Below are positions 6,958-15,900 of a DNA stretch of 64,000 nt, piece after piece. The notes under the pieces were generated by a model that did no database searches, was not told the origin of the DNA, and saw nothing but the letters and a program-made list of their open reading frames with translations. Both the position numbers and the translations under genes were made by a program. Origin of the DNA: Bernardetia sp042180575 (GTDB lineage: Bacteria; Bacteroidota; Bacteroidia; Cytophagales; Bernardetiaceae); the NCBI RefSeq assembly GCF_042180575.1, contig NZ_CP170094.1, forward strand, positions 1,364,001 through 1,428,000, read 5' to 3'. Position 1 is the stretch's first letter. The number at the start of each line of letters is the position of its first letter.

Positions 6958-8379
6958 CTAACTCTCCACACTAGAACGCAGGTAAGCATGACGAATTGCT
7001 ACTTCTTTTTCTATCACTTTACAAAAACTAGCAAAAGGCTCATGTTGAGTATCTATTAAATTAGAAATAGTGTTGAAAAATTCTGAATGTTCTTCAGTTT
7101 CATATTTGGCTTCTGCTACCGAAATTTCGTATTTGCCTTCGTTATACATACGTAGTGAAAGGCAATCCAAATTATCATCTACCAAAACAACAGCTCCACC
7201 ATGAAAAGCCTGTTGTTCAACTGTATCAACAACCCAACCTCCGTCATTATAGACTTTTACAGCTTGTGGAAAGCCACTAAAAGTCATCATTTTTTCAAAC
7301 GGTTTGTGTGTGTGTCCGAAAATAAAACTCAAATTAGGTGGGATTTGTCCCATTTCGGCTCTCATTTGTAACAAAACAGGTTTTTCTATAAAATCTGTTA
7401 GTCCTGCTTTTGTTTTGTCATCTAATACTTTGTGAGGAACTCCACGTTCAGAATTGGCAATTTTTTCAAATACTTCTCCCAAAATCCATTGCAAAGACTT
7501 TTCTGTAATTACTTCTTTGATTGCATTTTTTTGCCAACGCTCTGCAATACTTTCAGCTAGATTATCAGTTAGTTTTCGCACTTCTTTAGGGTCTTGCATT
7601 TTATTATAAATTACTTCGATATCTTTTCCAACTTCACCAGAACGTCCCATTGTCGACCAAAAGAAATCTATCCAAGCAAAATTTTCAGCTTCAATATCCC
7701 ACATGTCTTGAGGACGCAAACGGTCAGGAAAAATCATAGTTTTCAACTCACTCATTAATGTATAAAGTGATTCTATATAATGTCCATGAGAAAAAATTAC
7801 ACCTTTACTTTTGTCTTGATTGGTTACAATATAATTTGGATAAATTGTAGAAATACATACACAGGCTTCTTTCAAATGAGGTTGTCTTTGCATAATTCCA
7901 TTCATAAAATAATCAGGAATTGGATGAGGTTCATACATTTTGGTTGTATGCCAAGGAATCGGCAAATAACTATTTGGAGGTAAAGTTTCAATATAATTGA
8001 TATACTGTGTTTCCCTAGCCTTTTCCCATAAATGATGATCGTGGTTTCCAGGTAAAAAGTGCATTTCTGTATCAAAAACCCACTCTTCGGTACTTTTATC
8101 AGCAGGAAAAATCAACCTTACAAACTGCTCAAAAGCCATTGCAGTTTCATTAGTATTCGAAAGAGCAAGTTCCATAATATCGCCATTCAAAATTAGTTTT
8201 GGTTTTTTTGTGCCTTTTGGATTGGTCTGAGAAATAATTTTCTCCATACATTTTACCCATTCTGCTAACGTTGGACTAGGTTTTTGTGGGTCAGTCTGAA
8301 AACTATTTGGATTTACATACGTCATCAAACTGGAAGCTGCTCCCAAATGTAAATCAGAAACACAAACATAATTTATCAT
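6958..8379 (-). CDS. calcineurin-like metallophosphoesterase
   Basis: 473 residues. The metal-binding blocks of the family appear in order: CVSDLHLGA (DxH) at the N-terminus, LNGDIMEL (GDxxE-like), LPGNHDHHLW (GNHD), then FSHGHYIESLY and FGHTHKPFE (GHxH). It is larger than LpxH-type UDP-diacylglucosamine hydrolases (about 240 residues), with an insert between the GNHD and GHTH blocks, so a simple LpxH assignment is unsafe. No signal peptide; likely cytoplasmic. Substrate unknown. It is convergent with the DCC gene across the 113-bp repeat. Confidence 0.9.
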   Translation of the reverse strand: MINYVCVSDLHLGAASSLMTYVNPNSFQTDPQKPSPTLAEWVKCMEKIISQTNPKGTKKPKLILNGDIMELALSNTNETAMAFEQFVRLIFPADKSTEEWVFDTEMHFLPGNHDHHLWEKARETQYINYIETLPPNSYLPIPWHTTKMYEPHPIPDYFMNGIMQRQPHLKEACVCISTIYPNYIVTNQDKSKGVIFSHGHYIESLYTLMSELKTMIFPDRLRPQDMWDIEAENFAWIDFFWSTMGRSGEVGKDIEVIYNKMQDPKEVRKLTDNLAESIAERWQKNAIKEVITEKSLQWILGEVFEKIANSERGVPHKVLDDKTKAGLTDFIEKPVLLQMRAEMGQIPPNLSFIFGHTHKPFEKMMTFSGFPQAVKVYNDGGWVVDTVEQQAFHGGAVVLVDDNLDCLSLRMYNEGKYEISVAEAKYETEEHSEFFNTISNLIDTQHEPFASFCKVIEKEVAIRHAYLRSSVES

Positions 8380-8519
8380 GGTAATAAGTAGTTAGGTAAT
8401 TAAAGAATGAGTTTATTTTTTTGTAAAATCTAAAAATAAAATGAGTTTTGCAAGATTTTAGTCGAATCGTTTTGTCTAATTTTTATTTCATCAAAAATTA
8501 TTTTTTATAAAAAAAGCAC

Positions 8520-8548
8520 TTGTTTTTCGATAGAAAATGGTATCTTTG
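8520..8548 (+). promoter_or_regulatory. Bacteroidota-type promoter for the DUF177-rpmF unit
   Basis: TTG at 8520-8522 and TATCTTTG at 8541-8548, 18 bases apart, match the -33 TTG and -7 TAnnTTTG elements of Bacteroidota. The predicted start of transcription near 8553 rules out translation from the TTG at 8520 and supports the GTG at 8577. Confidence 0.8.
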
Positions 8549-8576
8549 TGGTCTTAATCAAAAAGTTAAAAATCAA

Positions 8577-9233
8577 GTGAAAGATTTACGCACTTTCGAA
8601 ATTGATATTATTGCGCTCAAACTAGGTTCGCATTCCTTTACTTTCAAATTAGACAATGAATTCTTTGCTTATGTCAAGGAGCATCTAAATGGATTTGTTG
8701 AAAAAGGAGATTGTAATGCTGAAGTCATTCTCGAAAAAAACGAACAACTTATTCGTGCTACTTTTATTATCAATGGAACTATAGAGCTGGTCTGTGACCG
8801 TTCTTTAGATGAATTTGATTATGAAGTAGATGTCGATGAAACTATTCTCTACAAATACAGTGAGGAAGAACGAGAACTTACTGAAGAGATTATATTAATT
8901 ACTCGTAGAACGCCAAACATCAATGTAGGTGAGCTTTTGCATGAGTTTTTGATGTTAGATATTCCAATGAAAAAGTTACACCCTCGTTTTTGGGAAGAAG
9001 ACGACAAGTATGATGAATACTCTGAAAGTGAAGATTTAGATAATTTGGATGACGAAGAGTCTAATGATAAGTCTGAGCAAAAAGCAAAAAAAATCAATTT
9101 CATTTATTCCTCTGAAACAGATAAAAAAGAAGAAAAAAAGAATAGCAAAGATAAAGCTGATTCTTCTTCTGAAGAGGAAAAAATAGACCCACGTTGGAAT
9201 ATTTTGAAAAACTTAAAAAATAATCAAAATTAA
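8577..9233 (+). CDS. DUF177 (YceD-like) protein
   Basis: 218 residues from the GTG at 8577, beginning KDLRTFEIDIIALKLGSHSF, the usual start of Bacteroidota DUF177 proteins. The family is related to E. coli YceD and to a plastid factor for 23S rRNA accumulation, and it nearly always precedes rpmF, as here. The core ends near residue 140 (LLHEFLMLDIPMKKLHP); the tail is a very acidic, Ser/Lys-rich region that is probably disordered. The start was chosen because the promoter overlaps the longer frame. A TTG 57 bases upstream is open but untranscribed on this reading. Confidence 0.88.
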   Translation: MKDLRTFEIDIIALKLGSHSFTFKLDNEFFAYVKEHLNGFVEKGDCNAEVILEKNEQLIRATFIINGTIELVCDRSLDEFDYEVDVDETILYKYSEEERELTEEIILITRRTPNINVGELLHEFLMLDIPMKKLHPRFWEEDDKYDEYSESEDLDNLDDEESNDKSEQKAKKINFIYSSETDKKEEKKNSKDKADSSSEEEKIDPRWNILKNLKNNQN

Positions 9234-9418
9234 ATTTGATTGAATTTTATAGTTTTCAAGATGTAGAAACAGGTCTTTAAAAATATTGTTGAACCTTAAA
9301 TAGAAAGACCTAAAAATATTTATTGAGAAATTAGTGATAAAAATAGAGCTTGAATTCTGTTTTTACACAAAAAATCTTCATCTTTGCAGTCTTTCTTTAA
9401 AAATTTAGTAAAAATCTT

Positions 9419-9631
9419 ATGGCACATCCTAAAAGTCGAATTTCCAAAACACGCCGTGATAAGCGTCGTACACACCACAAATGTGATACTAAAGCGATTT
9501 CTATCTGTCCAAATACAGGCGAAGCGCATTTACAACACCGTGCTTATTATCACGAAGGCAATCTTTACCTTAAAGGAAAAATGATTGCAGAACTTGCAAA
9601 AGAAGTAGTAATAGATGAAGACGAAGACTAA
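9419..9631 (+). CDS. rpmF: ribosomal protein bL32
   Basis: 70 residues beginning MAHPKSRISKTRRDKRRTHH, the conserved N-terminus of bL32 of the large ribosomal subunit. The zinc-ribbon cysteine pairs of the classical protein are not intact: SICPNTG keeps only one cysteine of its CPxCG motif, and the second pair is missing (HRAYYHEGNLYLKG). This is common in Bacteroidota, where the fold does without zinc. It lies 185 bases after DUF177 and has a possible own promoter (CATCTTTG at 9379-9386). A terminator follows at 9664-9703. Confidence 0.96.
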   Translation: MAHPKSRISKTRRDKRRTHHKCDTKAISICPNTGEAHLQHRAYYHEGNLYLKGKMIAELAKEVVIDEDED

Positions 9632-9663
9632 CCTCTAGTTTTTATTTATTGTCTCAAATAACT

Positions 9664-9703
9664 AACCTTATTTTTTATTTTTAATAGAAAGTGAGGTTTT
9701 TTT
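9664..9703 (+). terminator. rho-independent terminator after rpmF
   Basis: AACCTTA at 9664-9670 pairs with TGAGGTT at 9692-9698 (one wobble pair) and is followed by a run of T to 9703. Confidence 0.6.
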
Positions 9704-9840
9704 GTGCATTTATAATTTCTAGACGTTTTTATAGCTACTATAAACCATAAAATATAGTTCTTATTTTGTTTTTTTCAAGTATAGCAAAATCTTTGTTATG
9801 AGTATTTTATGATTTTACAACTATTTCATTAACATTTTTG

Positions 9841-9848
9841 TATTTTTG
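9841..9848 (+). promoter_or_regulatory. -7 promoter element before the M43 protease gene
   Basis: TATTTTTG fits TAnnTTTG exactly, 68 bases before the ATG at 9916. No clear TTG lies at the expected -33 position, so the promoter may be weak or need an activator. Confidence 0.45.
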
Positions 9849-9915
9849 CCTAAACTACAGATGTTGCTAGATTTAATCTTGCTTACTTCCTAATTTATTA
9901 TTACAAACCCAAGCT

Positions 9916-12900
9916 ATGTCCAATAAATTTATACTTTACCTACAGAACTGCTGTTCTAATTTTCCTAAAAAAAGGAATGCTATTCGTTTAGTACTACTCT
10001 TGTTTTTTATTAGTTTTTCTCATTTGTCTTATTCTCAATTTGACAGAACAAATCATCAAGCAGGCGAGCCAGAACCGTGTGCAACTGATATTATTCATCA
10101 GAGAAAAATGGCAGAAGATCCAGCCTATAGAGAAAACTATAAAAAGATGAACGATGATTTGAGAGAATATATTCAAAACACCCCAAATCAAAGAAGAGAA
10201 GGCGATTTGATTATTATTCCTTTGGTAGTACATATTATGCACACAGGAGGTGCAGTAGGTTCTATCTATAATCCAACTGATGCAAGAATTAATGATATGG
10301 TAGCCTACCTTAATCAAATGTACCGAAATCAAGCTCCTTTCAATACAGCAGGTGGCGTAGATGTAGAAATACAATTTGAATTAGCACAAAGAACGGAAAA
10401 TTGTACAGCAACAACTGGAATAAATAGAGTAGATGCAAGTGGTGTAACAGGATATACAGCAAATGGTATTTCTACTGGAGGAGCAAATCCAGGTGTACCC
10501 GAAATACAAATTAAAGATTTAAGTCGTTGGTCAAATACAGAATACTATAATATTTGGATTGTAAATAAACTGAATGGCGCAGACGGAACAATAGGTTCAT
10601 TTACAGCAGGTTATGCTTATTTCCCAGGTGCTGGTTCAGATGTAGATGGCACAGTCATGCTTGCTACACAAATAGATCCAGGAGAAATTACTCTTCCTCA
10701 TGAAATTGGACATGCTTTGAGATTATCTCATACTTTTCAAGGAAGTGGAGGAGTAGGTGTTTGTCCTCCAAATGCAGATTGTGCCACACAAGGAGATTTT
10801 GTATGTGATACAGCTCCTCATGATGTTGATCATTTTCAGTGTACAACGAATGTATGTGATGCAGATTTGACAGTTTTGGAAAATACGATGTCATATTCGG
10901 GTTGTCAAGATAAATTTACATTAGGACAAAAAAATCGTATGCGTACAGCCTTAGAAACACAACGACCTGGGCTTATTTCTTCTTTAGGAAGTGAGCCACC
11001 TCCTGCTTCTTTAGCTGCCATTGCTTGTATTCCAACAACAGGCACACCTAGCTTTTCAGGAATGGAAAGGGTACGTTTTAATACTATTGATGTTACTTCT
11101 GGGGCAGCAGATGATGAAGGAAGTTATGTAGATAGAAGTTGTGTGCAAGGAACAACTGTTCTTGCAGGAAGTACACACGAACTAAGAGTTAATAGCTTTT
11201 TTACTAACTCTCATAAAGTAAGAGCTTATATTGATTATAATAATGACGGAGATTTTGCAGATGCAGGAGAAGAAATTTTAGTGTCTAATAGTGGCATAGA
11301 ACACATTGCAAGTGTAGTCATTCCGACAACAGGAGTTCCATTTAATCAACCTTTACGTATGCGTGTAGTAGGCGATTTTCAAGGAAATACAGACCCTACT
11401 TCATGTACAGTTGATCAAGGACAAGCTGAAGATTTTTCAGTAATTATTGAAACAAATTTACCTTGTGATATAACAGCTATTACAGCAGGAACACAAACAG
11501 CTTGTGACCCAACTACCAATGAATATACTCAACAAGTAACCGTAACGTTTGCAAATGAACCTTCTAGTGGTAATTTAGTAGTAAACGGACAGGCATTTCC
11601 ACTTACTACAAGTCCTCAAACAGTAACACTTACAGGGTTAAATTCTGATGGAGCAACCGTAGATGTAACAGCTACTTTTTCAGCAAACGGAACATGTCCA
11701 TTTACAGAAACAGCTTTATTTACTGCACCAGCAGCTTGCGAACCTAGAATTACTTTAGGTACAATTACACCAACAACCTATTGTGCAGGAGAAACAATTA
11801 GTGTTCCTTATACAACAGGAGGAACATTTAATGCAGGAAATACTTTTACAGCACAATTATCATCAGCAGGAGGGAATTTTGTTGCTTCTATTGCAACTGG
11901 TACAGGAACAAGTCCGATAAGTATCACAATTCCGAACACAGCAGCAAATGGTACAGCTTATAAAATTCGTGTTTTTTCTTCTAGTCCTAGTCTTATTAGT
12001 GCTAATTCGTCAAACTTGACTATTAATGCACTTCCTTTAGATAGAACAATAATTGCAAATCCGAATACAGTAAATACAGGACAAAGTGCAAATATTGATA
12101 TTGCAAACTCTCAAACAGGAGTAAGCTATCAATTACAAGATGTAACAGCAGGAAATACCAATGTAGGTACGCCAGTTGCAGGAACAGGAGGACTGATTTC
12201 TATTCCAACAGGAAACCTAACAGCTACGACAGACTTTAGAGTAATTGCAACAAATACAGCGACTTGTGAAAGAGTTTTAAATACTACAACGGTTACTGTT
12301 GTAGTTCCTTGTACAATTTCTGCAATTACAGAAGGATCGACTGGAACTTGTGATGCAACAACAAATCTTTACTCTAAGGATGTTACAGTTACTTACGTAG
12401 TGCCACCAGTAACAGGAGATTTAGTTGTCAATGGTCAAAACTTTCCTATTACTACAAGTCCTCAAACAGTAACACTTACAGGACTTATAGCCGACGGAAA
12501 CTCTGTAGATATAACAGTTTCTTTTTCAGCCGATGCAGCTTGTACATTTACTCAAACGAATGCTTTTACTGCGCCTACACCTTGTAATATTCCGACCATT
12601 ACTTTAGGAACAATTACACCAATAACTTACTGTCCAACAGCAACTATTAGTGTTCCTTTTACTTTTTCGGGTGCTTTTGGTGCAGGAAATACATTTACAG
12701 CTCAATTATCTGATGAAAATGGAAATTTTGTTATTCCTTTAGTTGAAAATACATTTAATAGTCCGATTTCCTTATTTATTCCTGCATCAGCAACACCTTC
12801 TACTAATTATAGAGTTCGTGTAATTGGTTCTGACCCTTTTACTACAAGTGCAGAATTTGATGTTACTGTTTTGCCTTTGCCATTGGATAGAACGATAATT

Positions 12901-15900
12901 GCAAACCCTGCTATTATCGCTTTAGGAGCTTCTTCAAATATAGAAATTCCTAATTCACAAACTACTGTAAACTACCAATTACAAGACGTTTCGAATAGTA
13001 ATGCTAACATAGGCACACCACAAACAGGAACAGGAGGAACGCTTTCTATTCCAACAGGAAATTTAACTTCTACTACTGATTTTAGAGTAGTAGCAACAAA
13101 TCCAGTAACAGGTTGTGAAAGAATTTTGAATACCGTAACTGTTACGATAAATGCCCCTGAAATAAATGTGGTAGGTAATTCTGTTTCTATTTTGAGTGGG
13201 GATATTACACCAAGTCTTGCAGATAATACTGATTTTGGAAGTCAGCTTACTTGTAATGGTTTTATTCGCAAAACATTTACTATCCAAAATACAGGAACTC
13301 TTGATTTAGATATCAGTAATATTTCTGTGACAGGAACTGATTTTACATTTCCTTTACCTACTTTTCCTTTGACTATTGCAGCAGGAAATAGTCAAGATAT
13401 AGTTATTACTTTTGACCCATCTACTGATGGTAATCAAACTCAAACACTTACTATTTTGAGTAATGATAATGATGAAGCAACTTATACTTTTGATATAAAA
13501 GGACGAGGAGAACTAGATACACAAAACCCAACAATTACAGCACCTACAACTGTAACAGCAGATACAGATACAGGAATTTGTACGGCTTCTGGAGTCGCTT
13601 TAGGAACACCAACCGTAAATGATAATTGTGGAACACCAACTATTACAAATAATGCTCCTTTAGTTTTTCCAAGTGGAACTACAAATGTAGTTTGGACAGC
13701 AACCGATGCAGCAGGGAATACAGCTTCTGCTACTCAAATAGTAACTGTTACAGATAATGAAAATCCAACTATTACAGCACCTGCTGATGTAAATGTTAGT
13801 TGTCCTGATGATGTGGTTTTGGGAACACCTACTTCAAGTGATAATTGTGGAATTAATAGTACAACAAATGATGCGCCTACTGTTTTTCCAAATGGAGTTA
13901 CGACAGTAGTTTGGACAGTTACAGATTTTGAAGGAAATACAGCCACAGCCTCACAAACTGTAACTGTAAATGATACCCAAGACCCTACTATTTCTACGCC
14001 AGCAGATATTTCTGTTGGTTGTCCTCAAAATGTAGTTTTAGTAGATCCTACAATAAGTGATAACTGTACAGGTGCAATTCTTACAAATGATGCTCCGACA
14101 GCTTTCCCACAAGGAACAACTACTGTAACTTGGACAGTCACCGATGCAGCAGGAAATACAGCCACTTCAACAAATACAGTAACAGTAAATGATGTAACCA
14201 ATCCAACAATTACAGCTCCTTCAGACTTGACTTTGAGTTGTACTGATGCTGTAGTACTGGGAACACCAACAACAAACGATGATTGTGGAGTTGCAAGTGT
14301 TACGAATGATGCACCTATTGCACCAGCTACATATTCATTAGGAACTACAACAGTAACTTGGACAGTAACAGATAACTCTGGAAATACAGCTACGGCAACT
14401 CAAACAGTAACTATTTCAGATACAGAGAACCCAACTATTACAGCTCCTTTGAGTGTAGTCGTTTCTACTGATGCAGGAATTTGTACAGCTTCTAGTGTTG
14501 ATTTAGGAACTCCTACAACAGCAGATAATTGTGGAGTTGCAACTGTTACTAATAATGCACCTTCTATTTTTCCATTAGGAAATACAGATGTAATTTGGAC
14601 AGTAACGGATAATGCAGGAAATACAGCAACAGCTACACAACCTGTCTTGGTTTTGGATAGAATCAATCCAACAATGACAAATCCTGTTCCTGTAAATTTA
14701 TTGACAGATATAGGAGCTTGTACAGCAACAAATAATCTTACTCCACCAACAACGAGTGATAATTGTACGATTGCAGATGTTACAAGTAATGCTCCTGCAA
14801 ATTTCCCAATCGGAACTACAAATGTTCGTTGGACAGCAACCGACGGAGCAGGAAATACAGTAACCAAAACACAAGTTGTAAATGTAAGACGCAATCCTGC
14901 CTCTGTAACAGTAGCTATTTCATCGCCTGATACAGTTATTTGTACCAATGAAACTACTATTTTTGAAGCAACAGGCGCAACAAGTTATGTCTTTTATAGA
15001 AATGGCGTAGAAGTTTCGACAAGTTCTACGTATGAGCCACCAGTTGGAACATTCCAAAATGGCGACCAAGTTTGGGTTATTGGTCAGACTAATAGCTGCC
15101 CAGATACGACACGAAAAATGACTGTTATTGTAAATCCTTTGCCAGTTGTTGATTTAGGAGTTGATAGATTCAAATGTCAAAATGACACTGCAACTCTGAC
15201 TGTTCCTGCAAATGCCGATTATATTTTTGATTGGAAAAAATTAGATGCAACAGGTACAGCCGTTTCGGTAGGAAATGGAAACAATACACTTTTAGCCCTT
15301 GATACAGGAACTTATTTTGTAAATGTTACTAATACAGTTACAGGATGTTCGAATACAAGTAATAGAGTAAAAGTCAGAAATTACGATGATAATGTAGTTG
15401 TTAATTTAGGTGCAGACAAAACCATTTGCGACCCTGCTGACTTGCCTTATCGTTTGGTAGGAAGTGATTTATCACACCTTGCAGGAACAACTTATGAATG
15501 GTATGTTGCAGGAACAAATACAATAATTGGTTCAGATTCAGTTCTTGATGTAACAGCAGAAAATACATATAGCGTTGTCGCTCAAGATCCACGAGGTTGT
15601 AGAATAAGTGATACCATTCGTATTAATTTTACTCCTACTCCAGATTTTGTAATTACAGGACATGAAAGCCCAAATTGTTCTACTTTTGATACGCTTCGTA
15701 TTGAAAGAACGAATGTCAGAAATATGACAATTAATTGGTTTGGAAATGGCATTGTTTCTACTTCTGATTCTAATAAAGTAGCTATTGTAAATGTAAGTGG
15801 AATTTATACAGCTACCGTAATAGATAATAACACAGATGCAAATTGTACCTATTCTCAATCCGTTGAAGTATTTGTTCGTCCGAATATTGATTTAGGACTT

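Noticed and set aside
13512..14892. Tandem repeats that might be taken for a CRISPR array
   Set aside because: The units are about 230 bases, diverged, and in frame; they encode HYR domains.
14400..14948. 182-codon minus-strand frame inside the M43 protease gene
   Set aside because: Its repeats are the reverse reading of the HYR repeats. It has no start context.
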